Source: Haemonchus contortus (taxonomy: Eukaryota > Nematoda > Chromadorea > Rhabditida > Trichostrongylidae). From it: DNA of 64,000 nucleotides. The DNA lies in contig LS997563.1 in assembly GCA_000469685.2 (NCBI GenBank), forward strand, positions 15,117,940 to 15,181,939, in the 5' to 3' direction. The notes beneath the pieces are model-generated. The model saw only the letters and a list, made by a program, of their open reading frames with translations. It did no database searches and had not been told where the DNA came from. Made by a program: the position numbers and the translations under genes. Below, one piece after another: positions 22,301-28,500 of the stretch. The first letter of the stretch is position 1. Every line of letters starts with the position of its first letter.

Positions 22301-24689
22301 AGAACTTCTGGATCTGAGCTTCACCCATCAAGAACTTGGCAAGCTGTGGTGGATTATGATTTCATGCAAAGAGTGCCGTCCACTTTAAGAACGCTTCAAA
22401 CCCTTATTACAGTTGTCTAGATACTTCGCGGACCTTTAGAACATTTTCGCGTTGGGTTATTATTGTAGATAATGTTACATGCTTAGTTCTATTTTTTGAT
22501 CCATCATAGCCTCTGCTCTTTTTTACCAGTTTCCGAGCATTCTTGAACGCTTTTAAACTGGGTTATAAGTTGTGAACATTAGCCCCGTCCACCTTGAACC
22601 CGCCTAATTCGAGGATTCGACCAGAGATTCCTTCGTTGACCGTCAACCATTTTCTGCCGTTTTCCAGTACGTTTCTTAACAGAGGTGTAGAATTATGACC
22701 TTGATCCCACCTGCCGTCGTTTAAACCAGGCCCGTTTCGAGAATTCGACCTAACTCCTTCGACAGCCTTTGATCGCTTTCAAGTACTTTATGTTTGAATG
22801 CTCGCAGAGCCCAGACACTGTGGGTCTCCTCCATTCCGTCGGTTGACCCATCCCTCAACTTTATTCTTTTTTTCCTGTATTCAGTGCTGTTGCAAAACCA
22901 AATTAAGACGTTTTGTTCATGGCACCGCCCAGTCGCGTGCACCTCGTATCCCCTGAGCGGAGCTCATCTGACCAGGGAAGGATCCCAACTCGAAGTGGCT
23001 ATTTGGAATAAGACCTGTATTGCTAGACTTGTTTTTGGGCGCTGAATTCAAATCCGCTTTCCAAATCTGCCAAGCGAATCTCTGAACGGAGTCATAAGGG
23101 TAGTTTTAGGTTACATTACATGCGAAAACTTAAATTACATGGAAGCAGCTCACTACTCAACGGCGGCTTGGTGTAGAAGTAAGCGTGACGCCTCATGTGC
23201 GAGAGGCTAGGGTTCGGGTTTTGTGGGAGACCGAGTTTTTGCATTATATAGAATTTTTCCTCCCAGGACTAGGAAATACCTTCATGGTGATTTTATCACG
23301 TTTTCTGACCTTTTTGATGCTTTGCTGATACCTTCTCCTACATACCTACCTGTTAGCGAGCGGCAATTTGCGCAATTGGAGGTCCGGGCGAGTAAAACGC
23401 ATATGAAGAGCAATGATGTTGCTAGAGTGGGTGTTGATGCTAGATTAGGTTCGATAGTGAGTAGCAACTTCGGACTCACCAACACCGGCATTGTTGATGA
23501 TGGACTCGTGGACATCATTCCAAGACCAAAAGTTATTCAGTGCGTCTTACCTCCACAAAAGCAGGCGAAGGAAATGCTCGAGGCTACCACGAGGCTAAAA
23601 CAGCCGATGAAAGCTCATCTCTTTTCTCTTTTTAAAAATATGGTTGAAACGCATCACCTCATATGTAATAGCTTATGATCTCAACTTTTGCGTATACAAC
23701 GAGACCCCATTCTTTGCTTACTATCGCCTATCTATTTTCAGTTCTGGGCGGTTGGGTTTAGAAAATTTGTCTTTTATTCATGGTATGCCGCCGGCCACTT
23801 AAGCACTCACCCGGGTGACTTTGGGACGCTTACACAACTCTGTTTTCTTTCTGATTTGGGGTCAGTGCGTGTGAAGCAATGAGCTGTAAAAAGTTCTTTT
23901 TCATCCGTTACTCCCATTGTAAAAAGTTTCTTTGTTTCAAGCATTTCGTGCTAGAGTATCACATTTGTTCATAAAGTGGCAAAAGTTACCCTACTGTGAA
24001 TCCTGCTGTGAGTATAGAGTGCATGGGCATGCGAGTAAAACTGAAGTAGCACTCCAAGTGGATAAATATCGGCAAAAGCCTTAAAAGGTTATAAAACTTG
24101 ATAAAATCACCGTGAGAGTATTTCCTGGTCCTGGAGGGAAAAATTCTACATAACGCAAATAATCTGTCCTCCACAAAACCCGAACCCTAGCCTTTCGCCC
24201 TTGAAGGGTCCCGCTCACCTCTACACCAAGTCGCCGTTGAGTAGTGAGCTGCTTCCATGTAATTTAAGTTTTCTCATGTAATGTCACCTAAAACCACCCT
24301 CATAACCTCGTTCAGATAATCGCTTGGCAGATTTCGAAAGCGGATTTGAATTCAGCGCCCAAAAACACGCCTAGCATCATAGGTCTTATTCCAAATGGCC
24401 ACTTCGAGTTGGAACCCTTCCCTGGTGAGCTCTTACAGCTCTGTGCTCTGTCGATTCTGCCCTATGCCCCACCCGAAAATCAAGTTCCTTATTTCAATGA
24501 AGAGAGAATTGTTGTACTTCATCATTTTATTATTGCTGTTTATCAATACTCCTCCCATTTGGCGCAAAGCAAATATGGCTCTACTTCAGGGTGATGCCCC
24601 AATCCATCTTGCTGCAAAGGATGCAAATGTGGAAGCTCTCGTCGCACTACTACGTAACAACTGCGATGTAGACGTCAAGGATGCTTTTG
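853..24689 (+). CDS. Notch receptor, LIN-12/GLP-1 type, partial (LNR to ankyrin repeats), multi-exon
   Basis: Single-pass receptor of the Notch pathway. Ligand triggers proteolysis and the intracellular part acts with the CSL factor (LAG-1 in C. elegans). Exons read from splice sites: 853-946 (LNR), 2694-2804 and 2912 to about 3010 (NOD), 3304-3514 (NODP), 3586-3748 (TM/RAM), 4336-4460, 6840-6980, 7515-7603, 8702-8785, 13528-13694, 20986-21055, 22062-22160 and 24590-24689 (ankyrin). From NODP to 6980, and from 7603 to 24689, exon phases are mutually compatible, which supports a live gene. The EGF repeats must lie left of the window. The exon(s) between 946 and 2694, the end of the 2912 exon, the junction into 7515 and everything after 24689 are unresolved. 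A stop follows soon after the next plausible acceptor. Whether it is lin-12 or glp-1 cannot be decided from these domains. Confidence 0.93.
947..2693. other. Intron region, no identified gene
   Basis: It should contain the remaining LNR coding sequence, but no cysteine pattern is found. An open frame on + at 1083-1267 follows a plausible acceptor (AAATTTTAG) yet resembles no LNR. A stretch near 1670-1750 encodes an acidic Ser-Glu-Asp run (GSESEDELSG) reminiscent of piggyBac-type N-termini, which is too weak to call. Confidence 0.3.
2694..3010 (+). CDS. Notch exons: NOD domain (two exons)
   Basis: The first exon (2694-2804, acceptor GCGTTTTAG, donor GTAAGT) encodes a stretch ending LRQLQSELAQ. 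The second starts at 2912 after ATTACTTCAG and reads RLYTHVSVAEDMDGIMVFGW. Both are phase 0 and join into a NOD (heterodimerisation) domain. The second exon probably ends near 3010 at GGAAG|GTGGAG, but an alternative end within about 60 bases is possible. This region lies between the LNRs and NODP, where the S2 cleavage machinery acts in the family. Confidence 0.88.
3304..3514 (+). CDS. Notch exon: NODP domain
   Basis: The acceptor is TTTTTCTAG and the donor CAG|GTTAAT, phase 0 at the end. The 70-residue translation contains GTMVFFDVDTSSC, CFTDLRAAATYL and GEKLPIRDFSL, matching the beta-strand, Cys-Phe and helix pattern of NODP next to the Notch membrane segment. The cysteine pair (SSCRI...RCFTD) is conserved in the family. 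Confidence 0.9.
3586..3748 (+). CDS. Notch exon: transmembrane helix, stop-transfer and RAM start
   Basis: The acceptor is GGTACTTTCCAG and the donor GTGAGT, phase 1 at the end. The translation is a hydrophobic helix (VVLIILCVIILVVLFSSCTG) followed by a basic stop-transfer RARRRR and then APCWKVP. The Trp-Lys-Val-Pro segment sits where the RAM motif (hydrophobic-Trp-hydrophobic-Pro) that binds CSL is expected, but the spacing is Trp-x-x-Pro instead of Trp-x-Pro, so the RAM assignment is tentative. Confidence 0.92.
4336..4460 (+). CDS. Notch exon: juxtamembrane intracellular segment after RAM
   Basis: The acceptor is TTTGTCTATAG and the donor AAG|GTAAGC. Incoming phase 1 matches the TM/RAM exon and outgoing phase is 0. 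It encodes about 42 residues beginning PGNSLYHPPTPPYSCSPEH, proline-rich and disordered, then an acidic tail ending KELESK. I assign it by position and phase, because no conserved domain is present. Confidence 0.8.
4800..6580 (+). mobile_element. Penelope-like retroelement, degenerate (RT and GIY-YIG endonuclease)
   Basis: The 4975-5337 frame contains SFDVTSLCTDVQNEQAL, matching the SFDVxSLYTxV motif of Penelope-like reverse transcriptases. About 5890-6000 encodes the linker with NTPPNNIKRQLVRSRL and the zinc-binding CVTCPNGKNANC. 5991-6197 gives GVIYQFQCETCKSSYIG and RIKEHLAGKRR of the GIY-YIG nuclease, and 6440-6550 the C-terminal SRKALEAFWTIARN...NNRK. Several frameshifts and stops show it is dead. 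It lies in the same orientation as the host Notch gene, inside its 4461-6839 intron. Confidence 0.88.
6840..6980 (+). CDS. Notch exon (probable): linker before ankyrin repeats
   Basis: The acceptor AACCATTTTCAG and incoming phase 0 fit the previous exon. The translation TFENDESVETLARIS...EDEKADNL is acidic and low in hydrophobics, as expected of the LIN-12/GLP-1 linker between RAM and ankyrin repeats. The proposed donor TTG|GTATTC is weak, and its phase 0 suits the next ankyrin exon only if that begins at 7520 instead of 7515. A micro-exon between is possible. Confidence 0.6.
6990..7500. other. Intron, nothing identified
   Basis: Thymine-rich intronic sequence between two Notch exons. I saw no repeat match within the window. 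A missed micro-exon here would explain the phase uncertainty at 7515. Confidence 0.3.
7515..7603 (+). CDS. Notch exon: ankyrin repeat 1
   Basis: The donor GACGCA|GTGAGT is strong. It encodes SPLLMAVRRGDHEKVKEMI, the helix-turn-helix of an ankyrin repeat. The acceptor CTCTTGTAG gives a start at 7515 in phase 1, while an alternative AAG at 7519 would give phase 0. The residues FVDA at the end run in phase into NGLGPLHHAV of the next exon, recreating the D-x-N-G-x-x-P-L-H ankyrin consensus. Confidence 0.85.
8702..8785 (+). CDS. Notch exon: ankyrin repeat 2
   Basis: It encodes 28 residues, NGLGPLHHAVANNDAKMLQL plus LINCEQLD, in phase 0 with donor GTGAGT. The acceptor TGGATGAG is unusual for a nematode because no TTTCAG is present, so the exact start may differ slightly. 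The PLHHAV motif and the helix 2 residues MLQLLI are characteristic of ankyrin repeats. Confidence 0.88.
8810..8965 (+). repeat. Diverged copy of the SINE-like repeat found inverted at 23.0 and 24.3 kb
   Basis: AAATCTGCTTTCCAAATTTG followed by CTTCTCTGAATGGAGCTATGAGG resembles 23048-23105 (ATCCGCTTTCCAAATCTGCC ... CTCTGAACGGAGTCATAAGGG). It immediately follows the ankyrin 2 exon. The tRNA-like part is absent in this copy. Confidence 0.55.
9738..9783. repeat. (TA)n microsatellite
   Basis: About 20 uninterrupted TA units lie just left of the SINE tandem. A second, longer TA tract follows it at 10290-10371. Confidence 0.97.
9784..10200 (-). repeat. tRNA-derived SINE unit in tandem (one 296-bp copy plus a 121-bp partial copy)
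   Basis: The block starting GAACTTGTTTTGACTTGATG recurs with a 296-base period (9784 and 10080) and near identity for the 121 bases of the second copy, which stops at 10200. On the minus strand the unit contains a tRNA-like segment (see 9883-9954) with a consensus B box. The partial second copy retains only the 3' part of the tRNA-like segment. Confidence 0.85.
9883..9954 (-). tRNA. tRNA-like SINE head (pseudo-tRNA)
   Basis: On the minus strand, 72 bases fold as a cloverleaf: acceptor GCCTCGG with CCGAGGC (7 bp), a weak D arm, an anticodon stem GTCC/GGAC around a seven-base loop CCGGAAA, and a T arm ACGGG-TTCAAGT-CCCGT with the perfect B box GGTTCAAGTCC. Position 33 is C, not the near-universal U, and the D arm is poor. 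With the tandem context I treat it as the Pol III head of a SINE, not a functional tRNA. Confidence 0.6.
10203..10581. repeat. 90-bp inverted repeat flanking a long TA/TATC microsatellite
   Basis: 10203-10291 (ACAAATTTCATCGGTTTTCC onwards) is the near-perfect reverse complement of 10492-10581. Between the arms lies TA-rich DNA, including an uninterrupted (TA)n from about 10310 to 10371. The right arm is continuous with the CR1-like LINE coding sequence and the left arm is an inverted copy of that same piece. Confidence 0.88.
10492..12300 (-). mobile_element. CR1-like non-LTR retrotransposon, 5' part, degenerate
   Basis: Minus-strand frames encode, from right to left: a coiled-coil ORF1-like piece (about 11800-12026, with LKREISSLKASL) and another at 12063-12299; then endonuclease pieces, DYCGLRRDRHRKQGGVVL (about 11170-11230), PNVVVGDLNFSEVDW (about 10930-10980, cf. 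the GDFN motif) and DSILDLVLSN (about 10800-10840, cf. LDLVFTN); then the linker into RT, WDKFHRFSLEFDHLLYKYK (10504-10600). Frames change repeatedly. RT itself is missing, with the copy ending at the inverted repeat near 10490. Clade assignment is from motifs only. Confidence 0.75.
12301..13527. other. Intron, possible continuation of LINE 5' sequence, otherwise unidentified
   Basis: Short minus-strand frames near 12332-12514 may belong to the LINE leader. 12600-13450 has no motif I recognise. Confidence 0.3.
13528..13694 (+). CDS. Notch exon: ankyrin repeat 3 with extended loop
   Basis: The acceptor CTGTTTCCAG and donor ACAG|GTGAGT are both canonical, with phase 0 in and phase 2 out. The translation includes AGQSPLLFAARIAHPGLECV and then a charged insertion, RKRRHDDVLSQHFEDLQKD. 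The intron before it (8786-13527) carries the SINE tandem, TA repeats and CR1-like LINE. The intron after it is about 7.3 kb of nested transposons. Confidence 0.88.
13695..14535. other. Intron, nothing identified
   Basis: There is a 90-codon open frame on the minus strand (14247-14519) with no recognised motif and no supporting splice or start context. No other signal is seen. Confidence 0.25.
14538..15565 (-). mobile_element. Penelope-like element A, 3' half, minus strand
   Basis: Minus-strand translation gives MYRTATGVC near 15540, then MYFGETARMLCTRFKEPLAG (GIY-YIG nuclease, 15140-15204), GKDFDIKCEI, RRVLEALYIYERNPKLNNQN and the C-terminal RALLPFIP (14940-15060). About 400 bases of non-coding 3' sequence follow to 14538 and match the 3' flank of PLE B (17340-17690) in opposite orientation. 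The nuclease core reads YFG where YIG is usual. Frames are partly broken. Confidence 0.85.
15800..17097 (-). mobile_element. maT-type (DD37D-like) transposon inserted in PLE B, degenerate
   Basis: The terminal inverted repeats are CAGGGTGCGGCAAAAGTTCT (15800) and its complement ending at 17097, flanked by TA duplications at 15798-15799 and 17098-17099. Length is 1298 bp. Minus-strand frames (16842 down to 16109) encode the paired-type DNA-binding part (KPRSGRPKRATTK) and catalytic-domain pieces (PLMVFGAITLDGKMPLI, LEKEVLPWAKS, then QLQHTGPRLYRTG from a frameshifted QQDxAPAH region, and WPPNSPDLN about 16110-16135). Multiple frameshifts and a G9 run near 16387 make it inactive. Confidence 0.85.
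16109..16842 (-). pseudogene. Degenerate transposase of the maT-type element
   Basis: A DNA transposase coding region in at least two minus-strand frames (16618-16842 and 16109-16696), within terminal inverted repeats. The GRPK linker between DNA-binding subdomains and the PxSPDLN region before the third catalytic residue are visible. The second-aspartate region is shifted out of frame. The usual intact length for the family is about 340-360 residues, and here the frame is broken. Confidence 0.8.
17700..18057. other. Intron, nothing identified
   Basis: A short stretch between PLE B and the nested mariner/Tc1 pair. No motif or repeat match was noticed. Confidence 0.25.
18283..19848 (-). mobile_element. 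Tc1-like transposon with IR/DR ends, intact transposase
   Basis: 1566 bp, flanked by TA at 18281-18282 and 19849-19850. The ends begin CAGTAGCGGTCAAAAGTTTG and close with GTTTCCAAACTTTTGACCCC TACTG. Each end carries a second inner copy of the core (GCGTCAAAAGTTTGGAAACT at 18461-18480, complement at 19651-19670), about 175 bases inside the outer one. This is the IR/DR layout with two transposase-binding sites per end known in some Tc1-like elements. It sits inside a mariner, in the same orientation. Its uninterrupted transposase frame suggests it arrived recently. Confidence 0.95.
18533..19570 (-). CDS. Tc1-family transposase (DD34E), full length
   Basis: 345 residues, one uninterrupted frame. 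It catalyses cut-and-paste transposition into TA. The N-terminal HTH has VQKAIIVAIRSGTKM, the linker GRPRETTP is the Tc1 GRPR hook, and a second HTH follows. The catalytic triad fits: D in LFSDQSKFCLFG, D in FQHDNDPKHTS and E in SPDLNPTEHLWEEL, with 34 residues between the last two by eye. Start Met at 19570 lies about 280 bp inside the element end. It ends PTKY and stop. No frameshift or missing catalytic residue is seen, so it could be active. Confidence 0.95.
   Translation of the reverse strand: MDSFQMGSGKEVPVSVQKAIIVAIRSGTKMSVLFQQYNLVKSTISKIFKRYRSRGFVMRKSRSGRPRETTPRVDSLILRTSFGYPRATASDIRKQVMSFSGISVRQSTVQRRHRAGGLFGRRPSRKPLVTAKDQKARLDFARKHLACNRDDWEKVLFSDQSKFCLFGSNDIMYIRRPMSKRCDPKYQIPTVKHGGGSVMLWGYFSLSGVGPLARIQGNVNSAQYRSISENVMLPFANQKLSTRWIFQHDNDPKHTSRLVADFLKSKEISVMEWLSRSPDLNPTEHLWEELARRTSQVPVRNANEKINLLSRERALIPQSKIEDLIDSLSRRCKAVVDFLGYPTKY
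20522..20985. other. Intron, nothing identified
   Basis: Unique-looking intronic sequence up to the 20986 exon acceptor. Confidence 0.25.
20986..21055 (+). CDS. Notch exon: linker into the next ankyrin repeat
   Basis: The acceptor is ACCTTTTCAG and the donor ATG|GTGAAT. The first base completes the codon split at 13694, then KDLLKMLPLYDEADAKYALT follows and the exon ends DAM in phase 0. It is too short for ORF detection. I recognise it from its flanking splice sites and from the phase match on both sides. Confidence 0.82.
21345..21420 (-). repeat. Possible tRNA-derived SINE fragment
   Basis: On the minus strand TTCGGGTTCGAGTCCCGATC (21352-21371) contains a consensus Pol III B box (GGTTCGAGTCC) with a T-stem-like pairing CGGG/CCCG. 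No second copy was found in the window and no good A box, so the call is tentative. Confidence 0.4.
22062..22160 (+). CDS. Notch exon: ankyrin repeat (GRNVIHYAAL)
   Basis: The acceptor TTCTTTTAG and donor AAT|GTATGT enclose exactly 33 codons in phase 0. GRNVIHYAALCNASHLVNYF is a full ankyrin helix pair, followed by ACGANVNLVDEN, the beta-hairpin start of the next repeat. It joins directly to GDAPIHLAAK in the following exon. Confidence 0.93.
22935..23345 (+). repeat. SINE-like repeat, copy A (inverted partner at 24.0-24.44 kb)
   Basis: It contains GGCGCTGAATTCAAATCCGC, AACTTAAATTACATGGAAGC, a tRNA-like part (GGCTTGGTGTAGAAGTAAGC as A box and GGGTTCGGGTTTTGTGG as a degenerate B box, 23163-23226) and AGAATTTTTCCTCCCAGGAC. 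All these blocks recur, reversed and in the mirrored order, at 24000-24440. A 151-codon open frame (23223-23678) starts within it and runs into the spacer; I do not regard that as a gene. Confidence 0.8.
24000..24440 (-). repeat. SINE-like repeat, copy B, inverted relative to copy A
   Basis: The reverse complement reads AAGTGGCCATTTGGAATAAG, GGGCGCTGAATTCAAATCCG, CTCACTACTCAACGGCGACT, TGGTGTAGAGGTGAGCGGGA and GGCTAGGGTTCGGGTTTTGT, co-linear with copy A at roughly 80-85% by eye. It ends about 150 bases before the last ankyrin exon. Confidence 0.8.
24590..24689 (+). CDS. Notch exon: last recognisable ankyrin repeat
   Basis: The acceptor is TCTACTTCAG. GDAPIHLAAKDANVEALVAL, then LRNNCDVDVKDAFG, is a clear ankyrin repeat with the hairpin of another. 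The likely donor is TTTTG|GTCAGT. The open frame also continues to 24794 without a stop and with less ankyrin character, so retention to there is an alternative. Further ankyrin, PEST and C-terminal sequence is not identified. Confidence 0.88.
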
Positions 24690-25069
24690 GTCAGTCTCTC
24701 TTTTTAAAATTGCCTTTGAGTGGTCTCTTCCCCAACCTACTGCTTAGTGATATTCAAAGAATCCTGATGAGCTGTTCCAAAAGAACAAAAAGGTAATTTT
24801 GCTAAATTGCTCGAGGAAGTTTACAAACTTTCCTAAGATGGAGCATCTGTAGAAGAGTCCAATGTACTATCTATTTATTTATGGAGCGCCTAGCGAACGC
24901 GTTACGACGACAGAGAGAAATACTACATCCTGGAAGGAGTTGGCAACAAGTGAAGGACAACATAAATCTTAAAAAAATGAAAGGTATATTAAAAGCATCC
25001 AAGCAAACTCAACATCAAACCATTGAGAGCCTAAGTAAGCGCAAATCAGTAATGTTAGAGGAGAACGTA

Positions 25070-25598
25070 CAGTAGCGCTCAAAAGTATTCGGCGAAATGC
25101 TTCTTCAGTTTCACTTTTCAGCCGTAACTCCTTTCTGGCAAGATGTAGTCATGCGAAATTCCAATATGTGTAGCATGGGTGTATTGTGAATAATGACCAC
25201 TATTGCCCTGCAATCTGATCATGCTACAACTATCCCAAAGAGCTTGATATCGAAACCAACTGGAAATACAAACATCGGCGCTCCTAAGATTTCTTTTCTT
25301 TTTGCTATGTCCAAAGTATACGAGCGCTAATACCGACAACAGTAGAGAAGAATAACGCACATAAGGTGCAAATAACTGCAGACGTCACACTGACTTTGTT
25401 TGAGCGGAGTCTGCTACCGCAAAAACCACCGTGCTCACAGTTACGTAGATATTGCTGCTTTGCCATAAAACAGGGTTGGATGGTGTGAAATATGCTTAAT
25501 TTAAACATGTCGAAATTTTATGCGATTCGCTCACCGAAGAAAAAAGTTATGAACGAAAAAGCGTGAAAGCATTCGGCCGGTACTTTTGAGCGCTACTG
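25070..25598. mobile_element. Non-autonomous Tc1-like element (MITE), copy 1
   Basis: The ends CAGTAGCGCTCAAAAGTATTCGG (25070, shown across its length) and the complement ending CTTTTGAGCGCTACTG at 25598 are flanked by TA. Length is 529 bp. The end core resembles that of the intact Tc1 at 18.3 kb (CAGTAGCGGTCAAAAGTTTG), so a related transposase may have mobilised it (inference). It holds a short minus-strand frame shared with copy 2, with no transposase motif. Confidence 0.88.
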
Positions 25599-25609
25599 TA
25601 GATACTGCC

Positions 25610-28085
25610 ACTATGCAGGCGGATCGTAGCTTATTTGTGCCCAAGTTAGTGTGCCTCAGAGTCTGTCATACGCGCGTTTTCGCCGGCGTAGGGAGAAGAA
25701 GCTTGCAGCAAATATCCACGATGCCTGCTCCCAATGGCCCTATATTGCACAAAACTACACCAGGCTACGGTGTCCCCTCGAACATCCAGGGCCATAGACA
25801 CTTTCTGCTACTTCAAGACACGGGCACACCGTGGGAAGAGCAAGCAAGGCAAGAGCATGCCTAGACCACAAGGAAACTCGAAGGTCGTGTGCAGCAATAC
25901 CAACCTCCCCGTGCAAGTAGTGAACATACTTTAAGAGAAGGATGAGCTTGCGAGGGTAATAGTAAAACTAGTCTGAACGACTCGCCTGAGCAGCAAAGTT
26001 GGCTTGTCGAAGGAAATAACGACACTATGATACATCATCTTAAGAATATCAACTTTTATTGGGTTTTTGAAGTGCCTTGATTTTCCATCCGCCAAAAATT
26101 GTGATGGTAGATACTCCAACCACTTTGAAGTGTGGACAATGAAACAATTTCTCCTTAGGTTTCGATGCCATCTGCCCATTTTGTGGCTGTATATTTGAAA
26201 CGCGCCTCTTCGTCCTTTGATTGGCTGAAACATCCGGTATCTCAAAGGTTTAACCCTGAGCTCGCCCCCAGATATCTGAAAAGCAAGGACCAAATTTGAC
26301 TTAAAGCGTCACTAGACAAACTTTTGAGATTAGGTTCATTGAGTCTAGATTGGTAGGACGGTAAGGCTTGCGGATAGTCATTATTAGGAAAAGCTCTGTG
26401 GAACAGAATTCTTGTGAACTTCTCATAAAATTCTTTCTGTTTGATCTTTTTAATATGCGATCGATTCCTGCAATCTATGTAATAGGCGGGAGTTATCATC
26501 TACACGATTCGTTGGTTTTTCGGCTTATTTCGGCCCAGAAACCTGAGTCTCCGTATTTGGTTAGCGTAGACAGCTGTTGTCAAGTATAACACCACCATAC
26601 GGGATCTAAAGTGAAGCACACCTTGCAATTCCACCTACACCAAAGCAGCAAATTTTTTTTTGAAAGAATCAGACTTCGCTCACGACGCTGACATCTCTCC
26701 TACAGACAGCCACTGACCATGGTAACGAGGTATCCAGTCTCCATCTTTAGCGAGAGTGCTCTCAAGCGAGGAAGGCGGACCAGAACCTGGCAGTTCATTG
26801 ACACAGTCGGTATTGTTTGGTGCACTGAGTTGATAAAGACCCGAATTTGCGTAGACTTCTCAAAGGCATAGTTCACGATAATTTTGAGATACCAATTTCA
26901 AGTCCAAAAGCGAAAGTGTTGGTTGAGGGTAGTGCATCGGTGGATAGCGAGAGATTCTGCCGACCCCATGGGAAGAAGGTGAAGGTGGAGTTGTACGAGA
27001 TAACCATGGCAGAAATAACATAGTTGGCATATTCGAAGTTCCAGTTGTTGCAATTACACGGAGAGCGGTCTACATGAAGTCAAAATTGTCCAAAACTGCC
27101 TTCCGCTGCCATCATTTTTCATGGTAAGTTGTTTGAACCTCCTGCATAGGTTTCCTTGTGAATGCCTACAATGCCTTCCTTGAATCTCATCCGCGCATAT
27201 ACTCGGAATAAATGAGCTTTTATAATGCACTATCTAGGCCGTTTTCATACTTGATAGCGCCACAGGGAAGGGGTGGCCACAGACTCATCCTAGCAGGACC
27301 TCATAAGCCACTTAAATCGGCAACTGTGCCCTTTAACCCGCGCTTGTATTGAGGTCTCTTATTGTCGTAGGGATAATCAGGAACTGGTCGAGGATTGAAT
27401 TTTCTATTCTAATTGATTTCAATATTTCTGAGGCGGCGATAAAGTATTATACGACCACGACCCGTGCACCAACCTAACACATAAAATTTCCTGAGAGATC
27501 CATGAAAGTACACTTAAAATATATGGAAGTATGACTACTATAGATCGCACTGCGTACGCCATAGCTGATTCCAAGGGTCACTCAGTGGTTTGTGCTCTGC
27601 TCATAGCGAGAAGTGCGCCCAACAGTCGTCTTGTGGATCAGATTAAGGACGTGTCGATCGTATAGGATTCCACCATCTATATTTCTCGTCCAACTTTGCA
27701 ACTCGCTCAAAATGCTTCTGCAACTTTGAGCCACTCAATAGTGATGTGAAAAAAATGTCTGACTAGATATCGAATCGAGACCGCCATCATTTGATCTTTT
27801 ACACAGTTACATGTCTCTAGCTTCTATAGTTTTCTTTTTAATTTCGCATGATTGTTGCATGTAAAGAGGTATTCGAAATCAGCATGGATAATGCTTCGAG
27901 ATGATGTTGTTGTCATTTCACTTCAATCGCTTAACAACCCTGAATATACCCCCGCAACAGTATCAATAGCATATAGGCAGCATATATGTATTCACCTCTC
28001 TGTTTGTTTTATCACTGATTACATCATTGATTTTGAGAGGTTTTCTCACTTTGTCGAATATTCTATACTCTCTGTTTCATCACTT
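25610..28085. other. Intergenic repeat-rich sequence, no gene identified
   Basis: Apart from the dispersed repeat listed at 26980-27345, I see no coding signal. An open frame near 25586-25864 and others at 25931-26499 lack motifs or splice context. Confidence 0.3.
26980..27345 (+). repeat. Dispersed repeat R, copy 1 of 3
   Basis: GTGGAGTTGTACGAGATAAC (26987), CCAAAACTGCCTTCCGCTGC and GTTGTTTGAACCTCCTGCAT recur in order at 56105-56480 and 58020-58415. All three copies are in the same orientation. No coding or structural signature assigns the family. Confidence 0.7.
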
Positions 28086-28093
28086 ACTATTAG

Positions 28094-28500
28094 GTTGGCG
28101 TGAAAGTTTTGTCTTATTTTCTAATAACAACTTTTAATGTACAAAAGCACAAGAGCTCAGATAGATCCGTCATCATTGTCGACCATTTGTCTAAGCTCAG
28201 GCCCCTTCTGGGTGTCCCTTTGAAATGCAGGCTGACTTGGTAGAAAGTGCGACGTCAACTATTCAGACATGAGAGTGGATCTTGAAGCTTCTTCCGTTCG
28301 GGTAGCGAGTCAAATCGGAGAACAACCTATAGTAGGAAGAGCGTTGTCTGGAGTGAAGGAGCGGATACCGCTCAACAGTAATGTACATGTTCCGACTTCA
28401 CCTTTTTTATAACGTGTGTGTATGGTTGTCAGGCTAAATGTGAATTTTCTGGACAATACCATCCCACTAATCGACGACCCATTACGGATTCCGTTACTAT
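28094..28500 (-). mobile_element. Mariner-like fragment with one recognisable end
   Basis: TTAGGTTGGCGTGAAAGTTT at 28094 after a TA resembles the TTAGGTTG(A/G) ends of other mariners in this window. No matching right end was found, and no clear transposase motif, so the right boundary is a guess. Confidence 0.45.

Noticed and set aside
23223..23678. 151-codon plus-strand frame considered as a Notch exon or separate gene
   Set aside because: It starts inside a SINE-like repeat, has no ankyrin or other motif, and would break the phase-0 junction between 22160 and 24590.
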